Assembly (NCBI RefSeq): GCF_916618745.1
Contig: NZ_OU745373.1
Location: 1,750,501-1,814,500 of the forward strand
Direction of reading: 5' to 3'
Origin: Cardiobacterium sp. Marseille-Q4385
GTDB taxonomy: Bacteria; Pseudomonadota; Gammaproteobacteria; Cardiobacteriales; Cardiobacteriaceae
Length of the DNA: 64,000 nucleotides
Both the position numbers and the translations under genes were made by a program. Below are positions 8,428 to 17,416 of this stretch, piece by piece. Each line of letters starts with the position of its first letter. Positions within the stretch are counted from its first letter, which is position 1. The notes beneath the pieces were generated by a model. The model was given only the letters and a program-made list of their open reading frames with translations, ran no database searches and was not told the origin of the DNA.

Positions 8428-9669
8428 ATGGAGATTCGTTTGAAACACGCGCTTGCTGCTGTCGCTGTCGCCGCCAGCTTGCAATCCGCGCTGGCGCAAC
8501 AGGGACCGGACGGCGGTGAGCAGAAGCCGCCACAAGCGGGGGTCATTATCGTCAAGCCACAAACGGTGGTGCAGACGAAGAACCTGCCGGCTCGCCTCGA
8601 AGCCTCGCGTGAGGCGGTAATCCAGCCGCAGGTGAGCGGCATCGTGCAGAAACGTCTCTTTGAAGAGGGCGCGATGGTGCGCGCCGGGCAGCAGCTCTAC
8701 CAGATTGATGACGCGGTTTATCTCGCCAATTTGCAAGCGGCCAAAGCGCAACTGGCGCAAGCCGAGGCGAACAAGGCGCTGGCGCAAAGCACCGCCAACC
8801 GCTACGCTCCGCTGGTCAAGGAAAAGGCCGTGTCGCGCCAGACCTATGATCAGGCGTTAGCCGAGGTCAAGGTGGCTTCCGCCAATATCATGGCGGCGGA
8901 AGCAGGCATCAAGCAGGCGGAAATCAATGTGCAGTACGCCAAGGTGATGGCGCCGATTTCCGGCGTGATTGGCAAGTCCAATGTGTCCGAAGGTTCGCTG
9001 GTGTCGCCGAATGGCACAGTGAGCATGGCCAAGATTCAGCAGCTTGACCCGATGTACGTCAACATCACCCAGACTGCCGCCGATTTGCGCCGTATCAAGA
9101 AGGAATTTCAGTCCGGCGCGATGAAGGGCGTGGATTTTTCCGTGCAGATTACGTTTGATGACGGCACGCCTTATCCGCACAAAGGCCGCCTGCTCTTCGC
9201 TGATCAGACGGTTGATCCCGGCACCGGCGAACTCTTGCTGCGTGCCGAAGTTCCCAACCCCGACGGTGAATTGTTACCCGGGCTGTATGTACGCGCCGAT
9301 ATTCCGCAAAGCCAACTGCAAAATGTTTATGTCGTGCCGCAAAGTGCGGTCACGCGGGGCACGAAAGACACGCTGCGCGTCGTGGCCGAAGACGGCTCTT
9401 TTGCCTCGCGTGAGGTGAAAGTTATCGGCGAGCGCAAGAATCAGTGGATTATCGGCGAGGGTCTGAAACCGAATGAAATGGTGATGGTCGACACCCTGTC
9501 GCAACTGATGGCAGGTGCGACCCACATTACGCCGGTCATCTACGGTGACGACGGCAAACCGCTGCCGCAGCAGCCCACCGCCAGCCAACCAGTCACGCAG
9601 CAATCTGCCGACGGCAAACCTGAGGCCAAGCCCGCCACACCGGTAGGCGAAAAACCGGCTGCGCAGTAA
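8428..9669 (+). CDS. RND efflux periplasmic adaptor (AcrA/MexA/MtrC type)
   Basis: A 413-residue membrane-fusion protein. After a signal peptide ending ...QSALA come the first barrel/lipoyl half (RLEASREAVIQPQVSGIV), an alpha-helical hairpin (about 95-165), the second lipoyl half (APISGVIGKSNVSEGSLV) and beta-barrel and membrane-proximal domains. The tail after about residue 375 is Pro/Gln/Ala-rich and probably disordered. AcrA and MexA are lipoproteins, but here there is no lipobox cysteine, so the adaptor should be a free periplasmic protein. A GGAGG site precedes the start. It links the pump at 9680 to the outer-membrane channel at 12877. Confidence 0.93.
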   Translation: MEIRLKHALAAVAVAASLQSALAQQGPDGGEQKPPQAGVIIVKPQTVVQTKNLPARLEASREAVIQPQVSGIVQKRLFEEGAMVRAGQQLYQIDDAVYLANLQAAKAQLAQAEANKALAQSTANRYAPLVKEKAVSRQTYDQALAEVKVASANIMAAEAGIKQAEINVQYAKVMAPISGVIGKSNVSEGSLVSPNGTVSMAKIQQLDPMYVNITQTAADLRRIKKEFQSGAMKGVDFSVQITFDDGTPYPHKGRLLFADQTVDPGTGELLLRAEVPNPDGELLPGLYVRADIPQSQLQNVYVVPQSAVTRGTKDTLRVVAEDGSFASREVKVIGERKNQWIIGEGLKPNEMVMVDTLSQLMAGATHITPVIYGDDGKPLPQQPTASQPVTQQSADGKPEAKPATPVGEKPAAQ

Positions 9670-9679
9670 CGGGGGGAAT

Positions 9680-12600
9680 ATGTCCAAGTTTTTCATTAAC
9701 CGCCCTGTTTTCGCCTGGGTTGTCGCGATATTTATCGTTATCGCCGGCCTGCTTGCCCTGCAACGTTTGCCGGTCGAGCAGTATCCGAATGTCAGCGCGC
9801 CGAAAATCACCGTTAGCATCCGCTATCCGGGTGCGAGTGCCGCCGAAATTGAAGAATCCGTGCTCTCCATCATGGAACGCGAGATGAACGGCATCGACGG
9901 CCTCGACTACATGGAAGCCACCGCCGATGCCAGCGGCAGCGGCTCGCTGTCGCTGACCTTCGTCTCCGGCACCGATGAAGACATTGCCCAGGTCAACGTG
10001 CAAAACGCCGTGTCGCAGGTGACGTCCCGCCTGCCCGGCACGGTGACGCAAAACGGCATCACCGTCGGCAAACAGAGTGCCAACTTCCTCATGGTCGTTG
10101 CCCTGCAACGCAGCGATAATTCCAGCCTGACCGTGCGCGAAATGAGCGACTACGCCCAGCGCAATATCATTCCGGAACTGCAACGGATCGACGGTGTTGG
10201 CGGCGTCCGCCTTTTCGGCGCGGAAACCGCGATGCGCATCTGGCTCAATCCGGAAAAGCTGCGCGGCTATAACCTTTCTGCCGCCGATGTATCCGCCGCG
10301 ATTGCCGCGCAAAACCGCTCCATCCCGACCGGCAGCCTTGGCTCGCTGCCCGCTTTACCAGGACAAAGTTTTTCGGCAGTCATCAACGTCCCCGGCCAAC
10401 TGCGCAACGTCGCCGAATTTGAAAATATCGTCCTGAAGAGTACCGAAGGCGGCGCTACCGTGCGCCTGAAAGATGTCGCCCGTGTCGAACTTGGTCAGGA
10501 ATCCTACATGGCGTCTGCCCGCCTGAACGGTGAATCCACTACCGGTATGGCCGTGCAACTGTCGAACAGCGGTAACGCGGTGGCAGTAGCGAAAGCGGTC
10601 AAAGCACGCATGGCGGAACTGCAACAATACTTCCCGGAAGGCATGAGCTGGTCAGCGCCGTATGACACCTCGCTCTTCGTCAGCCTCTCCATCGAACAAG
10701 TGCTGCACACCCTGGTGGAAGCGATGGTGCTGGTCTTCATCGTCATGTTCCTCTTCCTGCAAAACCTCCGCTACACCCTTATCCCCGCCATTGTCGTGCC
10801 GATTTCCCTGATGGGAGCGGTAGCCTTGATGGCGCCGCTGGGGCTATCCATCAACGTGCTCACCATGTTTGCAATGGTGCTTGTCATCGGGATTGTGGTG
10901 GATGACGCCATCGTGGTGGTGGAAAACGTCGAACGCCTCATGGCGGAAGAAAAACTCACTCCCTATCAGGCGACGCGCAAAAGCATGGGGCAGATTTCCG
11001 GCGCCATCGTCGGTATCACCCTGGTCAACATCGTCGTCTTCCTGCCGATGGCTTTCATGTCCGGCTCGACCGGTGCCATCTACCGCCAGTTCTCGCTGGT
11101 CATGGCTGGCTCTATCGGCTTCTCTGGCTTCCTGGCGTTGACCCTCACCCCGGCCCTCTGCGCCACCATGCTCAAGCCCGTGCGTGATGATCACCACGAA
11201 AAACGCGGCTTCTTCGGCTGGTTCAACCGCGCAGTCAAAGCCGCCACCCATGCCTATGAAGCGACCGTGGCCAAGTGCATCCGTATCAGCTACCTGATGT
11301 TTGTCATCTATCTGGGCGTTGGCGCCGGCGCCGCTTTCCTCTTCCTGCGCCTGCCCACCTCGTTCCTGCCGAACGAAGACCAGGGTTTCGTCATCGCCAG
11401 CCTGCAACTGCCGACCGGCGCCACCGCCGAGCGCACCATCGAGAAGCTCAAAGAAATGGAGAACGTCGCTAAAGGCATTCCGGAAATCAAGAACATGTTT
11501 GCTGTGCAGGGCTTCAGCTTCAGTGGCTCGGGGCAAAACATGGGGATGTCCTTTATCATCCTCAAAGACTGGAAAGAGCGCACCCGCCCCGATCAGTCCG
11601 CCGTCGCCATTTCCGGCAAACTAATGGGCGGTTTCATGAATATTCGGGATGCCACCATCTTTGCCCTCAGCCCGCCCGCCATTCCTTCACTCGGTACATC
11701 CAGCGGTTTTGATTTGATGCTGGAAGACCGTGGCGGACAGGGACACGCAGCACTGCTTGCCGCGCGTAACCAGTTAGTTAACATGGCGAGGAAAAATCCC
11801 ATCATCGGGCAAATCCGCCCCAGTGGTCTGGAAGACGCGCCGCAACTGCGCATCGACATCAACCGTGACGCCGCCTACGCGCAAAACGTCACCATCAGCA
11901 GCATCGCCAATATCCTCGGCACCAACTTCGGCTCCGCCTACATCAACGACTTCCCCAACAACGGCCGCCTGCAACGCGTGACCGTGCAGGCCGATGCCGG
12001 GACGCGGATGCAGGAAGAAGGGCTGAAATCGCTGGACATCCCCAACACCAAGGGGGGACAGGTTCCGCTGGGTGCCATTGCCAACTTCACCTGGGAACAG
12101 GGGCAGATGCAGGCGACCCGCTACAACGGCTACCCGGCGATGCAACTCTCCGGCTCCGCTGCCCAGGGGCAAAGCTCCGGCGACGCCATGAACACCATGG
12201 TTGAGCTGACCAAAGCCCTGCCACCCGGCTTCGCCCTCGAATGGACGGGGCTGGCACTGGAAGAACAACGTGCGGGCGACCAGCAAATGTACGTCCTCGG
12301 CTTCAGTCTGCTCGCCGTCTTCCTCTGCCTTGCAGCGCTGTACGAAAGCTGGTCTATTCCGTTTGCCGTTATCCTCGTCGTGCCGCTCGGCGTCCTCGGT
12401 GCCACCGGTGGTATCTTCGGTCGCAACTGGTTCAATACCGTGATGGCCGGACAAAACGCCGAACTCTTTGCCAACGACGTGTACCTCAAAGTCGGCCTCA
12501 TCACCATCATCGGCCTGACCGTGAAAAACGCCATCCTCATCATCGAGTTCGCCAAAGACCTGCAAGAAGGCGGCAAAACCCGCATCCAGGCGGCATTACA

Positions 12601-12859
12601 AGCGGCGCACCTGCGCTTCCGCCCCATCGTGATGACCTCGCTCGCCTTCATCCTCGGCGTCGTCCCGCTCTACTTCGCCAGCGGCGCCAGCTCGGCGAGC
12701 CAGCGCGCCATCGGCACCAGCGTTTTCTGGGGAATGAGCATCGGCACCTTCCTCGGTCTCGTCATGATTCCGATCTTTTTCGTCCTCGTTCGCAAACTCT
12801 TCCCGGGCAAACTCGGCGTCCACGACAAATACGCCACCCGCGAAGACCAGCCCTACTGA
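9680..12859 (+). CDS. RND multidrug efflux inner-membrane transporter (AcrB/MexB/MtrD type)
   Basis: The 1,059-residue length is right for the HAE1 family. The start follows the adaptor stop by 10 bases with a GGGGG-rich ribosome site. The paired proton-relay aspartates are present in GIVVDDAIVVVENVER (about Asp408-Asp409), and the matching lysine lies in GLTVKNAILIIEF (about Lys949). Two sets of transmembrane segments and two large periplasmic loops are evident. It is a proton-driven pump exporting hydrophobic and amphipathic drugs, dyes or host compounds. Substrate range cannot be read from sequence. Confidence 0.95.
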   Translation: MSKFFINRPVFAWVVAIFIVIAGLLALQRLPVEQYPNVSAPKITVSIRYPGASAAEIEESVLSIMEREMNGIDGLDYMEATADASGSGSLSLTFVSGTDEDIAQVNVQNAVSQVTSRLPGTVTQNGITVGKQSANFLMVVALQRSDNSSLTVREMSDYAQRNIIPELQRIDGVGGVRLFGAETAMRIWLNPEKLRGYNLSAADVSAAIAAQNRSIPTGSLGSLPALPGQSFSAVINVPGQLRNVAEFENIVLKSTEGGATVRLKDVARVELGQESYMASARLNGESTTGMAVQLSNSGNAVAVAKAVKARMAELQQYFPEGMSWSAPYDTSLFVSLSIEQVLHTLVEAMVLVFIVMFLFLQNLRYTLIPAIVVPISLMGAVALMAPLGLSINVLTMFAMVLVIGIVVDDAIVVVENVERLMAEEKLTPYQATRKSMGQISGAIVGITLVNIVVFLPMAFMSGSTGAIYRQFSLVMAGSIGFSGFLALTLTPALCATMLKPVRDDHHEKRGFFGWFNRAVKAATHAYEATVAKCIRISYLMFVIYLGVGAGAAFLFLRLPTSFLPNEDQGFVIASLQLPTGATAERTIEKLKEMENVAKGIPEIKNMFAVQGFSFSGSGQNMGMSFIILKDWKERTRPDQSAVAISGKLMGGFMNIRDATIFALSPPAIPSLGTSSGFDLMLEDRGGQGHAALLAARNQLVNMARKNPIIGQIRPSGLEDAPQLRIDINRDAAYAQNVTISSIANILGTNFGSAYINDFPNNGRLQRVTVQADAGTRMQEEGLKSLDIPNTKGGQVPLGAIANFTWEQGQMQATRYNGYPAMQLSGSAAQGQSSGDAMNTMVELTKALPPGFALEWTGLALEEQRAGDQQMYVLGFSLLAVFLCLAALYESWSIPFAVILVVPLGVLGATGGIFGRNWFNTVMAGQNAELFANDVYLKVGLITIIGLTVKNAILIIEFAKDLQEGGKTRIQAALQAAHLRFRPIVMTSLAFILGVVPLYFASGASSASQRAIGTSVFWGMSIGTFLGLVMIPIFFVLVRKLFPGKLGVHDKYATREDQPY

Positions 12860-12876
12860 TGCACAAGGAACGCACT

Positions 12877-14367
12877 ATGAAAACCCTGCTAAAACCCATC
12901 CCGCTGGCCTTGTGGCTGGCGGGCTGCTCCCTTGCCCCCAACTACGAACAGCCTGATGTCGCCCTGCCGCAAAGCTGGATGGAAGTCGCCATCAGCGAAC
13001 AGGGCAATGCTGCCGCCCCCACCGCCGACACCCTCGGCTGGCGCGAATACTTCCGCGATCCGCAGCTGCAACAACTCATCAGCGAAGCGCTGGCGCATAA
13101 CCACGACCTGAAAAACGCCGCACTCAGCATCGAAATTGCCGAAGCCCAGTACGGCATCCAGCGCACTGACTACCTGCCTTCGGTGAACGCCCAGGGCGCA
13201 CGCGCGCGCAGCCGCACCCCGGCTGACCTCACCGGCACCGGCCAGGCGCGCATTGGCGAAACCTGGACCGTAGGACTTGCCACCAGTGCCTACGAACTCG
13301 ACCTCTACGGACGGGTCAAATCGCTGAACGAAAAAGCCCTGCAAACCTACCTCGCCACCCGTGAAGCCCGCGATGCCGCACAACTGAGCATCATCGGTGC
13401 GGTCGCCAAAACCTACTACCAGACCCGCATCAGCGAAGCACAAATGGCACTCGCCAAAGACGTGCTGCAAAGCCGCCAGGAAACCTACCGCCTCTCCAAA
13501 CTGCAATTCGATGCCGGGCTGATGACGGCGGGCGACCTGCGCGGTGTCGAAGCGCAAATCGAAAGCGCGCGCAGTAGTTACAGCGAGGCTGAACGTAGCC
13601 ACCAGCAGGCGCTGAATGCCCTGTCGAAACTCGTCGGCAAACCCGTCAGCCAAATCCAGCTGCCGCCGGCGGGCGATTTGCGCAACCAGTTTGCCGACAT
13701 CCGCCTGCCGTCCGGTATCCCGTCCGCCGCGCTGCAACATCGCCCGGATATTCGCGAAGCCGAATACAAAATCAAAGCGGCGAACGGCGACATCGGCGCA
13801 GCACGTGCGGCGCTATACCCCAGCATCGCGCTCACCGGCAACCTCGGCTTCGGCAGCACCGAGCTTGACCGCCTCATCAAAGCGCCGAATCTCAGCTGGA
13901 GCTTCACTCCCAGCATCAACATCCCCATCTTCAACCGCGGCAAGCTCAACCGCGCCGTGACAATCAGCGAAGCCCAGCAAAAAATCCTCGTTGAGACCTA
14001 CCAGAAGGCCGTACAAACCGCCTTCTACGAAATCGCCGACGCGCTCACTGCGCGGCAAACGCTGGCGGAACAATACGAAGCCCAACAACGCGGCAACAGC
14101 GCCGTTTCCGACCGCCTGCGTTTGGAAAACCTGCGCTTTGAAGCGGGCATCAGCACCGCGCTGGACCGCCTCGATGCACAGCGGGAAAGCTATGCAAGCG
14201 ATCAAGGATTGCTCGCCACCGAGCTGCAAATGCTGACCAACAACGTGGACCTCTACATCGCCATGGGCGGCGGCCTGCACGAATACGGCGTGACGGCGCC
14301 TGATGTCGCCAAGGACACCACGCCGGCGAAGGCCAATAAAGCCGCTCCCCGGACCAAAAAACGCTGA
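12877..14367 (+). CDS. RND efflux outer-membrane channel lipoprotein (OprM/MtrE type)
   Basis: A 496-residue protein. The ATG at 12877 is chosen because AAGGAA sits 6 bases upstream and it gives a lipoprotein signal with the lipobox LAGC (Cys17). An ATG at 12859, overlapping the pump stop, would add six residues. Two OEP repeats follow, each a helix-strand-helix unit; examples are GWREYFRDPQLQQLI near residue 50 and LQHRPDIREAEYKIKAANGDIGAARAALYPSI split across the repeat start. The C-terminal tail is Lys/Ala-rich. It completes the tripartite pump as a trimeric channel, and a strong terminator follows. Confidence 0.94.
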   Translation: MKTLLKPIPLALWLAGCSLAPNYEQPDVALPQSWMEVAISEQGNAAAPTADTLGWREYFRDPQLQQLISEALAHNHDLKNAALSIEIAEAQYGIQRTDYLPSVNAQGARARSRTPADLTGTGQARIGETWTVGLATSAYELDLYGRVKSLNEKALQTYLATREARDAAQLSIIGAVAKTYYQTRISEAQMALAKDVLQSRQETYRLSKLQFDAGLMTAGDLRGVEAQIESARSSYSEAERSHQQALNALSKLVGKPVSQIQLPPAGDLRNQFADIRLPSGIPSAALQHRPDIREAEYKIKAANGDIGAARAALYPSIALTGNLGFGSTELDRLIKAPNLSWSFTPSINIPIFNRGKLNRAVTISEAQQKILVETYQKAVQTAFYEIADALTARQTLAEQYEAQQRGNSAVSDRLRLENLRFEAGISTALDRLDAQRESYASDQGLLATELQMLTNNVDLYIAMGGGLHEYGVTAPDVAKDTTPAKANKAAPRTKKR

Positions 14368-14383
14368 CACGCAGCCATAAAAA

Positions 14384-14407
14384 GACCCGCCTTCCGGCGG
14401 GTTTTTA
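14384..14407 (+). terminator. Terminator of the efflux operon
   Basis: ACCCGCC, loop TTCC, GGCGGGT, then five T. Confidence 0.88.
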
Positions 14408-14487
14408 TATGCTTGCCGCCACACAGCGGCATAGGGCGGCTTCAGCCCTCAATCAGGCAAGCGGCGGGATGAACCGCCGCTGTATCG

Positions 14488-15009
14488 TCAGGCAGCCGGC
14501 GGAGCAACCGTTACCAGTGCCAGCAGGCTTTCCCGTCCGCCGCTCATCGGGCGTGGGGCTTTGCCGCTGCTGGCAGCTTTGGCAAGGCCGCTACGCTGTT
14601 CGCGCAATTCGCGGATGATGGCCGGGTAGGGATTGTCATCGCCGTCGGTTGTGCTTTCATTGAAGTAGTCGAGGCGGTAGTCCAACGCCTGTTCGGCGTG
14701 GCGCAGGGCGCGATCACCGCCGTAGAGGATGTCGCGGCAGAGGCTTTCCACAGCGGAGAGTAGTTCAAGCGCACCTTGCTCGCCGTTATCGTCGCCGCTG
14801 TCATGCCAGAGGTAGTCAATCAGGCGGTCGTACAGGGCGGCGGCCTGTTCTTGTGCGTTTTGTCCCTGGGCGAGCCGTTCCAGCAGGGCGCGCACCTGGG
14901 CGTGGATGTCGCCGCCCTCGTGGGTGGTGAGGAAGGCGGCGACGCGGTAGTCGTCGCTGAGGGCTTGCAGGTTCCAGGCGGCTAGCGCCAGTTGGTTTTT
15001 ATGTTTCAT
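14488..15009 (-). CDS. Unrecognised cytosolic protein, possibly DUF416/YjaG-like
   Basis: The predicted protein has 173 residues and no signal peptide or membrane segment. The start at 15009 (MKHKNQLALAAW) is preferred over 15042, which lacks a ribosome site. The pattern LYDRLIDYLWH, then SAVESLCRDILYGG and a helix ALRHAEQALDYRLDYF, is faintly like the all-helical DUF416 family (E. coli YjaG), but this is a weak resemblance from memory. It lies between the efflux operon terminator and the Correia-like element. A 7-bp hairpin (14461-14480) without a T run follows the stop. Function unknown. Confidence 0.7.
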   Translation of the reverse strand: MKHKNQLALAAWNLQALSDDYRVAAFLTTHEGGDIHAQVRALLERLAQGQNAQEQAAALYDRLIDYLWHDSGDDNGEQGALELLSAVESLCRDILYGGDRALRHAEQALDYRLDYFNESTTDGDDNPYPAIIRELREQRSGLAKAASSGKAPRPMSGGRESLLALVTVAPPAA

Positions 15010-15073
15010 CGGTCTTGGGTGTCGTGTTTGCGGAGTGCGCATTGTATAGCCGTTCCCCAGAGAACCAATACGG

Positions 15074-15180
15074 TATAGTTAAACATCTAAAAAATCGTAA
15101 CGGCGTTGCGTCGCCTTGCCGTACTATCTGTACTGTCTTCGGCGACGCGCCTTGTTACGCTTTTTTATCTATTCAACTAT
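15074..15180. mobile_element. Correia-like miniature inverted-repeat element, complete
   Basis: The two ends are inverted repeats: TATAGTTAAACATCTAAAAA at the left and, read on the minus strand, CATAGTTGAATAGATAAAAA at the right, both continuing into CGTAACG. The interior contains GCGTCGCC paired with GGCGACGC, and GTAC-TATCT-GTAC at the centre. The core order (GGCGTTGCGTCGCCTTGCCG, GTACTATCTGTACTGTCT, CGCCTTGT) closely follows the core of the neisserial Correia element as I remember it, and the ends also begin TATAG. No coding capacity. A half copy is at 38587-38648. The stretch 15182-15235 may be a decayed second copy. Confidence 0.82.
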
Positions 15181-15280
15181 GTTGGCTTGTCTCGCCGTGC
15201 TCATCTCATCTGTACGGTTTTCGGCGCGCTGCCTGGTTTCGATCCTATTGGAAACGGCTATGGCGGAATGCGCCCGTTTT

Positions 15281-15727
15281 CTACCACTGCCCGTCCGCTG
15301 CCTCACGCGCCAGCGCCGCGTGGATGCGGGCCTGCCAGTCGGCGGGGGTTTGGTACTGGGTTTCGCCGTTATCAAGGCGCACCGCGATTTGCATGGTGGA
15401 CGCTTTGGTGAGCAATTCGCCGCTGTCGCGGTCGTGGATGGTGTAGTCGAGTTTCAGGCAGCTTTCGTATTCGCGCAGGCCGGTGCGGATGATGATGTGG
15501 TGGCCGAAGCGTGCCGGGCGGACGTATTTGAGGTTGAGCTGGGCGACGGGCCAGCCGTAGCCTGCTGCCGCCATTTGCGCATAGCCGTAATCCAGGCGGT
15601 CGAGCCAGGCGCAGCGCGCCAGTTCGAGGTATTTGATGTAGTGACCGTGCCAGACGATATGCATGCTGTCCACGTCGAAGAAGGGGATTTGGTGCGGGTA
15701 TTCAAGGATGAGGCGGGCGTTTTTCAT
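15281..15727 (-). CDS. apeK: Acyl-CoA/ACP thioesterase of the aryl polyene cluster (ApeK-like)
   Basis: A 148-residue hotdog-fold thioesterase of the 4-hydroxybenzoyl-CoA type. The motif FFDVDSMHIVWHGHYIKYLE carries the catalytic Asp and the conserved WHGHY. Its start overlaps the end of the acyltransferase gene by 26 bases, so it is the last gene of the cluster here. In APE systems such an enzyme releases or edits acyl chains. About 100 bp after its stop the Correia-like element begins, and the genes expected next in known APE clusters (LolA-like carrier, MMPL exporter) are absent. Confidence 0.85.
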   Translation of the reverse strand: MKNARLILEYPHQIPFFDVDSMHIVWHGHYIKYLELARCAWLDRLDYGYAQMAAAGYGWPVAQLNLKYVRPARFGHHIIIRTGLREYESCLKLDYTIHDRDSGELLTKASTMQIAVRLDNGETQYQTPADWQARIHAALAREAADGQW

Positions 15728-16646
15728 CGTCGTTCCAGAAGTCGTAGAAGTTGAACCATTGCAGCGGTGCGCGGCGGCATTCGTCTTCGAGCAGGCGGGC
15801 GTAGCGCGCAGCTGCGTCGCGGATGACGGCGTGGCGGGTGCTTTTATGCCAGGTGATGCTTGTGGCGAAGTTGGCGAGATGCAGGTGGTAGCGGCCATGC
15901 TCTTTGCGGCAGAATAGGGTGTTGAGGCGGGTGTGCAGCAGTCCGGCGAGCAGCCACGGCCCCTGCGCGAAGGCAGCATCGTCGCCGAGGAAGGGGACGC
16001 GCACGGTTTTTTCGCCGCGCAGCGGCACGCGGTCGGCAGCGATTGCCAGCCATTCGCCGCGCTCCACGCGTTGTTGCAGTTCAAGCATGATGGCGGCGTC
16101 GAGTTCGCTCACCTGAATCATGCGGATGTCGTCGGCGCCCGCTTTTTGCAGGGCGCGGTTGTAGGCGGGGGCGTGCTTGTTGTGGACGAGGATGTTTAGC
16201 GCGAAATGTTGGTGATGGGCGACCAGCGCGCGGCAGATTTCCATGTTGCCGTGGTGGCTGCACAGCAGGATTTCACCGCGCGCCCCAGCGGCGGGGTGAT
16301 CCATGCGGTGGTAGATGTTGTCCGGGTCGGAGACAGTGAGGTCACGGTAGGTGAGGCGGCGTTGCCACACGGCGAAGCGGTCGGCAATCGCTTCGGCGAA
16401 GCTGCGGATTTGCCGGTAGGCGGCAAATCGCGGCAGGTGCAGGCCGGGGGTGCTGGCGACGAGGCGACGCTGGTAGCGGGCGATGTTGCGCCGCGCACGC
16501 GGGCTGGTGCCGTAGTAGTAGCCGCTGATGATGGCGACGGCAAGCGGCAGCAGCCAGGCGGGGAAGTGGCGCACGATTTGCGTGGTTAGCCACAGGGCGA
16601 TCGGGTTACCGCGTTCGTGCTGCGCGGCCCAGTGGTTGTCGTTCAT
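15702..16646 (-). CDS. LpxL/HtrB-like acyltransferase of the aryl polyene cluster
   Basis: A 314-residue protein. The N-terminal membrane-anchoring stretch (ERGNPIALWLTTQIVRHFPA and the following hydrophobic segment) precedes the acyltransferase signature LLCSHHGNMEICRAL (HxxxxE in place of HxxxxD) and the DRVPLRGEKTVRVPFLG block typical of lipid A-type acyltransferases. ATGA overlaps the stop of the glycosyltransferase gene. In other APE clusters, glycosyltransferase and acyltransferase are often one protein (ApeJ), whereas here they are two coupled genes. It probably attaches an acyl chain to the polyene lipid or its anchor. Confidence 0.85.
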   Translation of the reverse strand: MNDNHWAAQHERGNPIALWLTTQIVRHFPAWLLPLAVAIISGYYYGTSPRARRNIARYQRRLVASTPGLHLPRFAAYRQIRSFAEAIADRFAVWQRRLTYRDLTVSDPDNIYHRMDHPAAGARGEILLCSHHGNMEICRALVAHHQHFALNILVHNKHAPAYNRALQKAGADDIRMIQVSELDAAIMLELQQRVERGEWLAIAADRVPLRGEKTVRVPFLGDDAAFAQGPWLLAGLLHTRLNTLFCRKEHGRYHLHLANFATSITWHKSTRHAVIRDAAARYARLLEDECRRAPLQWFNFYDFWNDDEKRPPHP

Positions 16647-17371
16647 GCTTTGTGCCATAGCTTTTGCAGCCGCCACAGGATACCGCTGAAAAAGAGGCGG
16701 GCGTGCATGGCGCTGATGCGCAGATTGTCGCGCCAGAGGTGGAAATGCGAGATACCGTCCGCCTGGTAGCGGACATGGGTATCGAGCCAGACAAGCGGCG
16801 TGCCGTGGCGGTAGTGGTGAACGAGGATTTCGATGTCGAAATCCATGCGGTCGCCGCAGCGGTGTCGTTGCAGGAGAGCGGCGGTGCTGGCCACGGGATA
16901 GAGGCGGTAGCCGCACATGCCGTCGTGGATGGCGCGACTGCCGGTGTTGACCCACAGCCAGAAGTTGGTGATTTTGCGCCCATAAAGACGGCTTTTCGGT
17001 GCATCGTCGCCGTAGGCGGGGCGGCCGCAGACGAGCGCCTGCGGGTTGGTGCGTCCGGCGGCAAGGAAGCGGGCGACGTCGGCGAGGTCGTGCTGGCCGT
17101 CGGCGTCCACCTGCAAGGCGTGGCTGTAGCCGTGTGCCGCCGCCCAGCGGATGCCGTCCTTGACGGCGGCGCCTTTGCCGCCGTTTTTGGCGCGGGCGAG
17201 GAGGTGGACGGCGGGATTGCCGGTGGCGAGGGCTTGCGCGGCGGCCAGATCGGCAGCGCTTGAGCCGTCATCAACGATGAGGACGGGCAGGTCGAGCGCG
17301 CGCAGGGCGGCAGTGACGGCAGCAAGGGTGCCGCCGTGGTTGTAATGGGGGATGAGGGCGATGGGGTGCAT
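16643..17371 (-). CDS. Family 2 glycosyltransferase of the aryl polyene cluster (ApeJ N-half-like)
   Basis: A 242-residue GT-A glycosyltransferase. IALIPHYNHGGTLAAV starts the fold, and VLIVDDGSS and LQVDADGQHDLADV carry the nucleotide-sugar and metal-binding Asp residues (DxD-like DAD). The ATG at 17371 is chosen; a GTG at 17383 would add four residues. Neither has a good ribosome site. Coupled by ATGA to the acyltransferase behind it. It likely adds a sugar to the APE lipid anchor. Confidence 0.87.
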   Translation of the reverse strand: MHPIALIPHYNHGGTLAAVTAALRALDLPVLIVDDGSSAADLAAAQALATGNPAVHLLARAKNGGKGAAVKDGIRWAAAHGYSHALQVDADGQHDLADVARFLAAGRTNPQALVCGRPAYGDDAPKSRLYGRKITNFWLWVNTGSRAIHDGMCGYRLYPVASTAALLQRHRCGDRMDFDIEILVHHYRHGTPLVWLDTHVRYQADGISHFHLWRDNLRISAMHARLFFSGILWRLQKLWHKA

Positions 17372-17416
17372 GGCGGGAATCACAGTAGTAGCAGGGTCGT
17401 GTCAGCGGGAATGCCA

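Noticed and set aside
9352..9360. Pasteurellaceae uptake signal AAGTGCGGT
   Set aside because: Only a single copy was seen, inside a coding region, so it is probably chance.
12241..12876. Longer start for the outer-membrane channel gene
   Set aside because: That sequence is an alternate frame inside the pump gene. The lipoprotein signal and ribosome site place the start at 12877.
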